The notes beneath the pieces were generated by a model. That model had not been told where the DNA came from. It worked only from the letters and a program-made list of their open reading frames with translations, and searched no databases. From Cyprinodon diabolis (Eukaryota > Chordata > Actinopteri > Cyprinodontiformes > Cyprinodontidae): 64,000 nucleotides of DNA. Below, one piece after another: positions 33,885-46,808 of the stretch. The stretch covers positions 233,448 through 297,447 of the forward strand of contig JARPUW010000567.1 of NCBI GenBank assembly GCA_030533445.1. Reading direction: 5' to 3'. The translations under genes were made by a program, and so were the position numbers. Position 1 is the first letter of the stretch. Every line of letters begins with the position of its first letter.

Positions 33885-36800
33885 GAGGCTTTTATTCTGT
33901 AGAGTCCTTGTAGTCTTATTTTGAAAGTCTATCATGAATGTGCATCAAAAGATGGGTCACGCCCAGCAGTGATATAGAATCCATTTCCAAATGTTAAATC
34001 ACTGGTTTTCCATGTTATTAGGTGAATAGTTGCTGTATTACAGAGTAAATGGGAGACTTTTATTGTGAAATTTGCTCTGGGTGTGTTTTGAAAAGGTCAC
34101 TAGAGTCTAATAAAAACAACCTGGAAGAGTTTGGGTCATAATGTTGAGCCATTTGCATCAATTAATGCATTAGTATAATCTAGAGGCTTTTATTTTGTAG
34201 GGTCCCTGGAGTCTTATTTTGAAAGTCCAACAGAGTTGTGTTTATAGAAAATGTTCAGACCCGTCAATGATAGTTGATTACTTTCCAATCGTTAAATCAC
34301 TCTTTTTCCATGTTATTAGGGCAGTAGATGAAGCGGAAATGGGAGGCTTTTATTTTGAAATTTGCTATAGGGTGTGTTTTAAACAGTCTCCTAGAGTCTA
34401 TTCTCTAAAACGGGGTTGAGTTTGGGTCATAATGTTGAGCCATATAGGGCAATAAATATATGTAAAAAAATATAGAGGCTTTTATTTTGTAGGGTCCCTG
34501 GAGTCTTATTTTGAAAGTCTATCAGTGCTGAGTGGCAAGGGAAGTGTCATGGACAGCAGTCATATAGTATCCATTTCCCAATGTTAAATCAGTCCTTTCA
34601 CCCTCCATTAGATTAATATGTGCTGTTTAAAACAGCAGAGGTAAAATCTGTTTGAAGCTTGGTAACCTTGACAACGCTTAACGAGCCTCTCACTGACACA
34701 GACAACAGCTGCACTCACTATTGGTTTCTTCTTCCCAGGCTTTTTTGTATGGGAAGAACGGCACCGAACAAACGACTACTGATCAAAAACCGTATGAGTT
34801 ATTCAAAAAACATTTTCACCATGAGCATCAGCAATCCTTCGACTCCAACTATACCAACTTTGGTGTATGTGTGTCATTCAGAAAAATATTTATGACGAGT
34901 TGAAAACACATAGTCTGATTCGTTTCTCTCCCATCTTCAGCTCAAAAAGAATAGAGAAAGGCTGAAACTCTCATCGACTTTAGGTTGGTCTGGAGGGTTT
35001 TTAAGGAAAAGTATTAATCCTACCGTAATTCCGAAGACATTGTGTGAGTCCAGAGGTTTCAGTCTACAAACTGACCAAAAATGGTGACTGTAGCTCCAAA
35101 TATGTGGCCGTGAGGGCGAGAATAAGATGTTTGATCTGAAAAAAATGGCCGCCTCACACTAAGATTTCAGCAGCTGCACTCTAGCAGGCTGCTGCAGAAG
35201 CTAACTGTCAGCTAGCTTCCAGGTGCTTACCCTCCGAACAAACGACTGCTGAGCAAAAACCGTAAAAGATATCTGAAAAATTCTTTCAGTGAAAGCAACA
35301 TCTATCCTTTGTCTCAGACTGGGGTAACCTTCATGTCTGTAGGTCTTTCACAACCCAAAACGAAGCACAAACAAAATGGTTGGCCCACCTGCTCCTCCCT
35401 TTCTTTTAACTGCAGGACCTCACTCTCACTCACCTTTTAGCTGCTAAAGCACCCCTCCGAACAAACGACTGCTGAGTAAAAACCGTAAAAGGTATCTGAA
35501 AAATTCTTTTTATCTAAGCGACAGCTATATCTTGTCTTCAATTGGAGTAACTTTCATGGCTGTAGATCATCTACAAACTGAATGGGAAGAGAAAGAAAAA
35601 GAAAAAACGTTTCATCACACCTAAGCTTCTAATTGAGCTAGCTGCAGCAGGTCACTGTCACTCAGCTTTCAGGTGCTTAAAATGTCCTCCGAACAAACGA
35701 CTGCTGAGCAAAAACCGTATGAGTTATTCAAAAAATTTTTTCACCGTGAGCGTCAGTCATCCTTCGACTCCAACTATGCCAACTTTGGTGTATGTGTGTC
35801 ATTCAGAAAAATATTTATGACGAGTTTAAAACACATAGTCTGATTCGTTTTTCTCCCCTCTTCTGCTCCAAAACCAATGAAAAACGGCTCTGATTTTCAT
35901 CGACTTTAGGTCGGTCTGGAGGGTTTTTAAGGAAAAGTATTAATCCTACCGTAATTCCGAAGATATTGTGTGGGTCCAGAGATTTCAGTCTACAAACTGA
36001 CCAAAAATGGTGACTCTAGCTATAAATATGTGGCCGTGAGGGCGAGTTTAAAATGTTTTTTTGTGTTTAAAAAACGCCTGCCTCACACTCTAGCTTTTCA
36101 GTTGCTCCACTCTAGCAGGCTGGATTTTGCTAAAACTTTGTGGCGCTTGAGGTCTGATTATACAAAAACCGTAGCAGTTATCAACATACCGTCTTCAGTT
36201 TTAAATAGACGAAGGATTTATCTACAAACTGAGCTTCAAACTGTTTTTCTAGGTGAATGTATGCCGACACAGTGAAGTGCTGTTTTTTATGCTTTTTTTT
36301 TCCTCTCCCCATTCATTTCCTATGGGATTTTTTTGCGACGTTTTCGCTAATAATTCGCAAACCTTCGGACTAATGAGAAAGTTTTATACAAGCACACATC
36401 ACCCCATTGGTCCCGACGCGTGTGCCAACTTTGGGCCCGATCCGCCAAACCGTGCGGGACTAGTTACGCGCCGAAGTTTTGGGTATACGGGAGAATTATA
36501 ATAATAACTAGAAAATTTCTAAAGAAATTTTGAGGGGGGCCACCTACTGCCCGTCTGGGGAACCGGGCCAATACGGCCCTGGCAAGTGACGTCGGGGCTC
36601 CCCAGACCAACTGCTTACCCCTCTGAGGGCTGCTGAGGGAAGGAAAGAGGGCAAGTTCGTGGGCAAAGAGAGCTGTGTGCCACTTGTGCTGAAATCTGGG
36701 AAATAGACGTGCACAGCGTATGATGCACAAGGGTAATATGGGTTGTCCATATTGAAACACAGTGGGTAAAGCCCAGTTGGCGGGCTTCGCCCGCCTGCTA

Positions 36801-37056
36801 GGAGCCATCTCATTGAAGAAAAAAATCACCAATGGCGGGCTCTGCCCGCCTTCTAAGAGCCATTGCAGTGATGAAATCACCAATGGCGGGCGACGCCCGC
36901 CTGCTAAGAGCCATTGCAGTGATGTAATCACCTTTGGCGGGCTCCGCCCGCATGTTACCATTGGCGGGCTCCGCCCGCCTTCTAAGAGCCATTGCAGTGA
37001 TGAAATCACCAATGGCAATGAGCAATATGCCAGAATGTATGAGTGTGTATAAGGAA
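33885..37056 (+). repeat. Monomer M11 (3,172 bp)
   Basis: Type 1 tail with five GC hairpins (36779-37016). One hairpin has the unique loop GAC (GGCGGGCGACGCCCGCC) with both arms intact. The next has its 3' arm damaged (GCCCGCA). Confidence 0.95.
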
Positions 37057-40000
37057 GAGGCTTTTATTCTGTAGAGTCCTTGTAGTCTTATTTTGAAAGT
37101 CTATCATGAATGTGCATCAAAAGATGGGTCACGCCCAGCAGTGATATAGAATCCATTTCCAAATGTTAAATCACTGGTTTTCCATGTTATTAGGTGAATA
37201 GTTGCTGTATTACAGAGTAAATGGGAGACTTTTATTGTGAAATTTGCTCTGGGGTGTGTTTTGAAAAGGTCACTAGAGTCTAATAAAAACAACCTGGAAG
37301 AGTTTGGGTCATAATGTTGAGCCATTTGCATCAATTAATGCATTACTATAATCTAGAGGCTTTTATTTTGTAGGGTCCCTGGAGTCTTATTTTGAAAGTC
37401 CAACAGAGTTGTGTTTATAGAAAATGTTCAGACCCGTCAATGATAGTTGATTACTTTCCAATCGTTAAATCACTCTTTTTCCATGTTATTAGGGCAGTAG
37501 ATGAAGCGGAAATGGGAGGCTTTTATTTTGAAATTTGCTATAGGGTGTGTTTTAAACAGTCTCCTAGAGTCTATTCTCTAAAACGGGGTTGAGTTTGGGT
37601 CATAATGTTGAGCCATATAGAGCAATAAATATATGTAAAAAATATAGAGGCTTTTATTTTGTAGGGTCCCTGGAGTCTTATTTTGAAAGTCTATCAGTGC
37701 TGAGTGGCAAGGGAAGTGTCATGTACAGCAGTCATATAGTATCCATTTCCCAATGTTAAATCAGTCCTTTCACCCTCCATTAGATTAATATGTGCTGTTT
37801 AAAACAGCAGAGGTAAAATCTGTTTGAAGCTTGGTAACCTTGACAACGCTTAACGAGCCTCTCACTGACACAGACAACAGCTGCACTCACTATTGGTTTC
37901 TTCTTCCCAGGCTTTTTTGTATGGGAAGAACGGCACCGAACAAACGACTACTGATCAAAAACCGTATGAGTTATTCAAAAAACATTTTCACCATGAGCAT
38001 CAGCAATCCTTCGACTCCAACTATACCAACTTTGGTGTATGTGTGTCATTCAGAAAAATATTTATGACGAGTTGAAAACACATAGTCTGATTCGTTTTTC
38101 TCCCATCTTCAGCTCAAAAAGAATGGAGAAAGGCTGAAACTCTCATCCACTTTAGGTTGGTCTGGAGGGTTTTTAAGGCAAAGTATTAATCCTACCGTAA
38201 TTCCGAAGACATTGTGTGAGTCCAGAGGTTTCAGTCTACAAACTGACCAAAAATGGTGACTGTAGCTCCAAATATGTGGCCGTGAGGGCGAGAATAAGAT
38301 GTTTGATCTTAAAAAATGGCCGCCTCACACTAAGATTTCAGCAGCTGCACTCTAGCAGGCTGCTGCAGAAGCTAACTGTCAGCTAGCTTCCAGGTGCTTA
38401 CCCTCCGAACAAACGACTGCTGAGCAAAAACCGTAAAAGATATCTGAAAAATTCTTTCAGTGAAAGCAACATCTATCCTTTGTCTCAGACTGGGGTAACC
38501 TTCATGTCTGTAGGTCTTTCACAACCCAAAACGAAGCACAAACAAAATGGTTGGCCCACCTGCTCCTCCCTTTGTTTGAACTGCAGGACCTCACTCTCAC
38601 TCACCTTTTAGCTGCTAAAGCACCCCTCCGAACAAACGACTGCTGAGTAAAAACCGTAAAAGGTATCTGAAAAATTCTTTTTATCTAAGCGACAGCTATA
38701 TCTTGTCTTCAATTGGAGTAACTTTCATGGCTGTAGGTCATCTACAAACTGAATGGGAAGAGAAAGAAAAAGAAAAAACGTTTCATCACACCTAAGCTTC
38801 TAATTGAGCTAGCTGCAGCAGGTCACTGTCACTCAGCTTTCAGGTGCTTAAAATGTCCTCCGAACAAACGACTGCTGAGCAAAAACCGTATGAGTTATTC
38901 AAAAAATTTTTTCACCGTGAGCGTCAGTCATCCTTCGACTCCAACTATGCCAACTTTGGTGTATGTGTGTCATTCAGAAAAATATTTATGACGAGTTTAA
39001 AACACATAGTCGGATTCGTTTTTCTCCCCTCTTCTGCTCCAAAACCAATGAAAAACGGCTCTGATTTTCATCGACTTTAGGTCGGTCTGGAGGGTTTTTA
39101 AGGAAAAGTATTAATCCTACCGTAATTCCGAAGATATTGTGTGGGTCCAGAGATTTCAGTCTACAAACTGACCAAAAATGGTGACTCTAGCTATAAATAT
39201 GTGGCCGTGAGGGCGAGTTTAAAATGTTTTTTTGTGTTTAAAAAACGCCTGCCTCACACTCTAGCTTTTCAGTTGCTCCACTCTAGCAGGCTGGATTTTG
39301 CTAAAACTTTGTGGCGCTTGAGGTCTGATTATACAAAAACCGTAGCAGTTATCAACATACCGTCTTCAGTTTTAAATAGACGAAGGATTTATCTACAAAC
39401 TGAGCTTCAAACTGTTTTTCTAGGTGAATGTATGCCGACACAGTGAAGTGCTGTTTTTTATGCTTTTTTTTTCCTCTCCCCATTCATTTCCTATGGGATT
39501 TTTTTGCGACGTTTTCGCTAATAATTCGCAAACCTTCGGACTAATGAGAAAGTTTTATACAAGCACACATCACCCCATTGGTCCCGACGCGTGTGCCAAC
39601 TTTGGGCCCGATCCGCCAAACCGTGCGGGACTAGTTACGCGCCGAAGTTTTGGGTATACGGGAGAATTATAATAATAATAATACGCGGAATAAATATGTG
39701 CAATAGTAGTAGGTGGGCCATGCCTTCGGCATGTGGCCCCCCAATAATAATACGCGGAATAAATATGTGCAATAGTAGTAGGTGGGCCATGCCTTCGGCA
39801 TGTGGCCCCCCAATAATACGCGGAATAAATATGTGCAATAGTAGTAGGTGGGCCATGCCTTCGGCATGTGGCCCCCCAATAATAATACGCGGAATAAATA
39901 TGTGCAATAGTAGTAGGTGGGCCATGCCTTCGGCATGTGGCCCCCCAACTAGAAAATTTCTAAAGAAATTTTGAGGGGGGCCACCTACTGCCCGTCTGGG

Positions 40001-40497
40001 GAACCGGGCCAATACGGCCCTGGCAAGTGACGTCGGGGCTCCCCAGACCAACTGCTTACGCCTTTGAGGGCTGCTGAGGGAAGGAAAGAGGGCAAGTTCA
40101 TGGGCAAAGAGAGCTGTGTGCCACTTGTGCTGAAATCTGGGAAATAGACGTGCACAGCGTATGATGCACAAGGGTAATATGGGTTGTCCATATTGAAACA
40201 CAGTGGGTAAAGCCCAGTTGGCGGGCTTTGCCCGCCTGCTAGGAGCCATCTCAGTGAAGAAAAAAATCACCAATGGCGGGCTCTGCCCGCCTTCTAAGAG
40301 CCATTGCAGTGATGAAATCACCAATGGCGGGCTCTGCCCGCCTGCTAAGAGCCATTGCAGTGATGTAATCACCTTTGGCGGGCTCCGCCCGCCTGTTACC
40401 ATTGGCGGGCTCCGCCCGCCTTCTAAGAGCCATTGCAGTGATGAAATCACCAATGGCAATGAGCAATATGCCAGAATGTATGAGTGTGTATAAGGAA
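37057..40497 (+). repeat. Monomer M12 (3,441 bp, four 60 bp hairpin units)
   Basis: Shares TATAGAGCAATAAAT, GTCATGTACAGC, AAGGCAAAGTATTAA and a shortened A-run (CTTAAAAAATGGCC) with M2. Like M2 it has an expanded hairpin array (39683-39946). The tail is type 1; its first GC hairpin has loop TTT. Confidence 0.95.
39671..39948. repeat. AAT tract with four 60 bp hairpin units (M12)
   Basis: Four cores separated by three, two and three AAT triplets, all with the GTGCAATAG sequence. Last unit ends at 39946. Confidence 0.95.
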
Positions 40498-43400
40498 GAG
40501 GCTTTTATTCTGTAGAGTCCTTGTAGTCTTATTTTGAAAGTCTATCATGAATGTGCATCAAAAGATGGGTCACGCCCAGCAGTGATATAGAATCCATTTC
40601 CAAATGTGAAATCACTGGTTTTCCATGTTATTAGGTGAATAGTTGCTGTATTACAGAGTAAATGGGAGACTTTTATTGTGAAATTTGCTCTGGGTGTGTT
40701 TTGAAAAGGTCACTAGAGTCTAATAAAAACAACCTGGAAGAGTTTGGGTCATAATGTTGAGCCATTTGCATCAATTAATGCATTAGTATAATCTAGAGGC
40801 TTTTATTTTGTAGGGTCCCTGGAGTCTTATTTTGAAAGTCCAACAGAGTTGTGTTTATAGAAAATGTTCAGACCCGTCAATGATAGTTGATTACTTTCCA
40901 ATCGTTAAATCACTCTTTTTCCATGTTATTAGGGCAGTAGATGAAGCGGAAATGGGAGGCTTTTATTTTGAAATTTGCTATAGGGTGTGTTTTAAACAGT
41001 CTCCTAGAGTCTATTCTCTAAAACGGGGTTGAGTTTGGGTCATAATGTTGAGCCATATAGGGCAATAAATATATGTAAAAAATATAGAGGCTTTTATTTT
41101 GTAGGGTCCCTGGAGTCTTATTTTGAAAGTCTATCAGTGCTGAGTGGCAAGGGAAGTGTCATGGACAGCAGTCATATAGTATCCATTTCCCAATGTTAAA
41201 TCAGTCCTTTCACCCTCCATTAGATTAATATGTGCTGTTTAAAACAGCAGAGGTAAAATCTGTTTGAAGCTTGGTAACCTTGACAACGCTTAACGAGCCT
41301 CTCACTGACACAGACAACAGCTGCACTCACTATTGGTTTCTTCTTCCCAGGCTTTTTTGTATGGGAAGAACGGCACCGAACAAACGACTACTGATCAAAA
41401 ACCGTATGAGTTATTCAAAAAACATTTTCACCATGAGCATCAGCAATCCTTCGACTCCAACTATACCAACTTTGGTGTATGTATGTCATTCAGAAAAATA
41501 TTTATGACGAGTTGAAAACACATAGTCTGATTCGTTTCTCTCCCATCTTCAGCTCAAAAAGAATAGAGAAAGGCTGAAACTCTCATCGACTTTAGGTTGG
41601 TCTGGAGGGTTTTTAAGGAAAAGTATTAATCCTACCGTAATTCCGAAGACATTGTGTGAGTCCAGAGGTTTCAGTCTACAAACTGACCAAAAATGGTGAC
41701 TGTAGCTCCAAATATGTGGCCGTGAGGGCGAGAATAAGATGTTTGATCTGAAAAAAATGGCCGCCTCACACTAAGATTTCAGCAGCTGCACTCTAGCAGG
41801 CTGCTGCAGAAGCTAACTGTCAGCTAGCTTCCAGGTGCTTACCCTCCGAACAAACGACTGCTGAGCAAAAACCGTAAAAGATATCTGAAAAATTCTTTCA
41901 GTGAAAGCAACATCTATCCTTTGTCTCAGACTGGGGTAACCTTCATGTCTGTAGGTCTTTCACAACCCAAAACGAAGCACAAACAAAATGGTTGGCCCAC
42001 CTGCTCCTCCCTTTCTTTTAACTGCAGGACCTCACTCTCACTCACCTTTTAGCTGCTAAAGCACCCCTCCGAACAAACGACTGCTGAGGAAAAACCGTAA
42101 AAGGTATCTGAAAAATTCTTTTTATCTAAGCGACAGCTATATCTTGTCTTCGATTGGAGTAACTTTCATGGCTGTAGGTCATCTACAACCTGAATGGGAA
42201 GAGAAAGAAAAAGAAAAAACGTTTCATCACACCTAAGCTTCTAATTGAGCTAGCTGCAGCAGGTCACTGTCACTCAGCTTTCAGGTGCTTAAAATGTCCT
42301 CCGAACAAACGACTGCTGAGCAAAAACCGTATGAGTTATTCCAAAAATTTTTTTCACCGTGAGCGTCAGTCATCCTTCGACTCCAACTATGCCAACTTTG
42401 GTGTATGTGTGTCATTCAGAAAAATATTTATGACGAGTTTAAAACACATAGTCTGATTCGTTTTTCTCCCCTCTTCTGCTCCAAAACCAATGAAAAACAG
42501 CTCTGATTTTCATCGACTTTAGGTCGGTCTGGAGGGTTTTTAAGGAAAAGTATTAATCCTACCGTAATTCCGAAGATATTGTGTGGGTCCAGAGATTTCA
42601 GTCTACAAACTGACCAAAAATGGTGACTCTAGCTATAAATATGTGGCCGTGAGGGCGAGTTTAAAATGTTTTTTTGTGTTTAAAAAACGCCTGCCTCACA
42701 CTCTAGCTTTTCAGTTGCTCCACTCTAGCAGGCTGGATTTTGCTAAAACTTTGTGGCGCTTGAGGTCTGATTATACAAAAACCGTAGCAGTTATCAACAT
42801 ACCGTCTTCAGTTTTAAATAGACGAAGGATTTATCTACAAACTGAGCTTCAAACTGTTTTTCTAGGTGAATGTATGCCGACACAGTGAAGTGCTGTTTTT
42901 TATGCTTTTTTTTTCCTCTCCCCATTCATTTCCTATGGGATTTTTTTGCGACGTTTTCGCTAATAATTCGCAAACCTTCGGACTAATGAGAAAGTTTTAT
43001 ACAAGCACACATCACCCCATTGGTCCCGACGCGTGTGCCAACTTTGGGCCCGATCCGCCAAACCGTGCGGGACTAGTTACGCGCCGAAGTTTTGGGTATA
43101 CGGGAGAATTATAATAACTAGAAAATTTCTAAAGAAATTTTGAGGGGGGCCACCTACTGCCCGTCTGGGGAACCGGGCCAATACGGCCCTGGCAAGTGAC
43201 GTCGGGGCTCCCCAGACCAACTGCTTACGCCTTTGAGGGCTGCTGAGGGAAGGAAAGAGGGCAAGTTCATGGGTAAAGAGAGCTGTGTGCCACTTGTGCT
43301 GAAATCTGGGAAATAGACGTGCACAGCGTATGATGCACAAGGGTAATATGGGTTGTCCATATTGAAACACAGTGGGTAAAGCCCAGTTGGCGGGCTTCGC

Positions 43401-43639
43401 CCGCCTGCGAGGAGCCATCTCAGTGAAGAAAAAAATCACCAATGGCGGGCTCTGCCCGCCTTCTAAGAGCCATTGCAGTGATGAAATCACCAATGGCGGG
43501 CTCCGCCCGCCTGCTAAGAGCCATTGCAGTGATGTAATCACCTTTGGCGGGCTCCGCCCGCCTTCTAAGAGCCATTGCAGTGATGAAATCACCAATGGCA
43601 ATGAGCAATATGCCAGAATGTATGAGTGTGTATAAGGAA
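40498..43639 (+). repeat. Monomer M13 (3,142 bp, GC cluster lacking one hairpin)
   Basis: The GC cluster (43389-43599) has four hairpins. A 27 bp deletion has fused two adjacent GGCGGGCTCCGCCCGCC copies and removed the GTTACCATT spacer between them, as expected from recombination or slippage between neighbouring hairpins. Confidence 0.95.
43389..43599. repeat. GC hairpin cluster with 27 bp deletion (M13)
   Basis: Type 1 cluster in which the fourth and fifth hairpins have become one, with loss of the intervening GTTACCATT. The CTGCGAGGAGCC variant is private. Confidence 0.92.
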
Positions 43640-46600
43640 GAGGCTTTTATTCTGTAGAGTCCTTGTAGTCTTATTTTGAAAGTCTATCATGAATGTGCAT
43701 CAAAAGATGGGTCACGCCCAGCAGTGATATAGAATCCATTTCCAAATGTTAAATCACTGGTTTTCCATGTTATTAGGTGAATAGTTGCTGTATTACAGAG
43801 TAAATGGGAGACTTTTATTGTGAAATTTGCTCTGGGGTGTGTTTTGAAAAGGTCACTAGAGTCTAATAAAAACAACCTGGAAGAGTTTGGGTCATAATGT
43901 TGAGCCATTTGCATCAATTAATGCATTACTATAATCTAGAGGCTTTTATTTTGTAGGGTCCCTGGAGTCTTATTTTGAAAGTCCAACAGAGTTGTGTTTA
44001 TAGAAAATGTTCAGACCCGTCAATGATAGTTGATTACTTTCCAATCGTTAAATCACTCTTTTTCCATGTTATTAGGGCAGTAGATGAAGCGGAAATGGGA
44101 GGCTTTTATTTTGAAATTTGCTATAGGGTGTGTTTTAAACAGTCTCCTAGAGTCTATTCTCTAAAACGGGGTTGAGTTTGGGTCATAATGTTGAGCCATA
44201 TAGGGCAATAAATATATGTAAAAAATATAGAGGCTTTTATTTTGTAGGGTCCCTGGAGTCTTATTTTGAAAGTCTATCAGTGCTGAGTGGCAAGGGAAGT
44301 GTCATGGACAGCAGTCATATAGTATCCATTTCCCAATGTTAAATCAGTCCTTTCACCCTCCATTAGATTAATATGTGCTGTTTAAAACAGCAGAGGTAAA
44401 ATCTGTTTGAAGCTTGGTAACCTTGACAACGCTTAACGAGCCTCTCACTGACACAGACAACAGCTGCACTCACTATTGGTTTCTTCTTCCCAGGCTTTTT
44501 TGTATGGGAAGAACGGCACCGAACAAACGACTACTGATCAAAAACCGTATGAGTTATTCAAAAAACATTTTCACCATGAGCATCAGCAATCCTTCGACTC
44601 CAACTATACCAACTTTGGTGTATGTGTGTCATTCAGAAAAATATTTATGACGAGTTGAAAACACATAGTCTGATTCGTTTCTCTCCCATCTTCAGCTCAA
44701 AAAGAATAGAGAAAGGCTGAAACTCTCATCGACTTTAGGTTGGTCTGGAGGGTTTTTAAGGAAAAGTATTAATCCTACCGTAATTCCGAAGACATTGTGT
44801 GAGTCCAGAGGTTTCAGTCTACAAACTGACCAAAAATGGTGACTGTAGCTCCAAATATGTGGCCGTGAGGGCGAGAATAAGATGTTTGATCTTAAAAAAA
44901 TGGCCGCCTCACACTAAGATTTCAGCAGCTGCACTCTAGCAGGCTGCTGCAGAAGCTAACTGTCAGCTAGCTTCCAGGTGCTTACCCTCCGAACAAACGA
45001 CTGCTGAGCAAAAACCGTAAAAGATATCTGAAAAATTCTTTCAGTGAAAGCAACATCTATCCTTTGTCTCAGACTGGGGTAACCTTCATGTCTGTAGGTC
45101 TTTCACAACCCAAAACGAAGCACAAACAAAATGGTTGGCCCACCTGCTCCTCCCTTTGTTTGAACTGCAGGACCTCACTCTCACTCACCTTTTAGCTGCT
45201 AAAGCACCCCTCCGAACAAACGACTGCTGAGTAAAAACCGTAAAAGGTATCTGAAAAATTCTTTTTATCTAAGCGACAGCTATATCTTGTCTTCAATTGG
45301 AGTAACTTTCATGGCTGTAGGTCATCTACAAACTGAATGGGAAGAGAAAGAAAAAGAAAAAACGTTTCATCACACCTAAGCTTCTAATTGAGCTAGCTGC
45401 AGCAGGTCACTGTCACTCAGCTTTCAGGTGCTTAAAATGTCCTCCGAACAAACGACTGCTGAGCAAAAACCGTATGAGTTATTCAAAAAATTTTTTCACC
45501 GTGAGCGTCAGTCATCCTTCGACTCCAACTATGCCAACTTTGGTGTATGTGTGTCATTCAGAAAAATATTTATGACGAGTTTAAAACACATAGTCTGATT
45601 CGTTTTTCTCCCCTCTTCTGCTCCAAAACCAATGAAAAACGGCTCTGATTTTCATCGACTTTAGGTCGGTCTGGAGGGTTTTTAAGGAAAAGTATTAATC
45701 CTACCGTAATTCCGAAGATATTGTGTGGGTCCAGAGATTTCAGTCTACAAACTGACCAAAAATGGTGACTCTAGCTATAAATATGTGGCCGTGAGGGCGA
45801 GTTTAAAATGTTTTTTTGTGTTTAAAAAACGCCTGCCTCACACTCTAGCTTTTCAGTTGCTCCACTCTAGCAGGCTGGATTTTGCTAAAACTTTGTGGCG
45901 CTTGAGGTCTGATTATACAAAAACCGTAGCAGTTATCAACATACCGTCTTCAGTTTTAAATAGACGAAGGATTTATCTACAAACTGAGCTTCAAACTGTT
46001 TTTCTAGGTGAATGTATGGCGACACAGTGAAGTGCTGTTTTTTATGCTTTTTTTTTCCTCTCCCCATTCATTTCCTATGGGATTTTTTTGCGACGTTTTC
46101 GCTAATAATTCGCAAACCTTCGGACTAATGAGAAAGTTTTATACAAGCACACATCACCCCATTGGTCCCGACGCGTGTGCCAACTTTGGGCCCGATCCGC
46201 CAAACCATGCGGGACTAGTTACGCGCCGAAGTTTTGGGTATACGGGAGAATTATAATAACTAGAAAATTTCTAAAGAAATTTTGAGGGGGGCCACCTACT
46301 GCCCGTCTGGGGAACCGGGCCAAAACGGCCCTGGCAAGTGACGTCGGGGCTCCCCAGACCAACTGCTTACGCCTTTGAGGGCTGCTGAGGGAAGGAAAGA
46401 GGGCAAGTTCATGGGCAAAGAGAGCTGTGTGCCACTTGTGCTGAAATCTGGGAAATAGACGTGCACAGCGTATGATGCACAAGGGTAATATGGGTTGTCC
46501 ATATTGAAACACAGTGGGTAAAGCCCAGTTGGCGGGCTTCGCCCGCCTGCTAGGAGCCATCTCAGTGAAGAAAAAAATCACCAATGGCGGGCTCTGCCCG

Positions 46601-46808
46601 CCTTCTAAGAGCCATTGCAGTGATGAAATCACCAATGGCGGGCTCCGCCCGCCTGCTAAGAGCCATTGCAGTGATGTAATCACCTTTGGCGGGCTCCGCC
46701 CGCCTGTTACCATTGGCGGGCTCCGCCCGCCTTCTAAGAGCCATTGCAGTGATGAAATCACCAATGGCAATGAGCAATATGCCAGAATGTATGAGTGTGT
46801 ATAAGGAA
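43640..46808 (+). repeat. Monomer M14 (3,169 bp)
   Basis: Common type with a type 1 tail and no 60 bp unit. It shares GTATGGCGACACAG (near 46015) with M16. The inner loop of the GTCTGGGGA structure is AAAAC instead of AATAC, with the stem unchanged. Confidence 0.95.
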
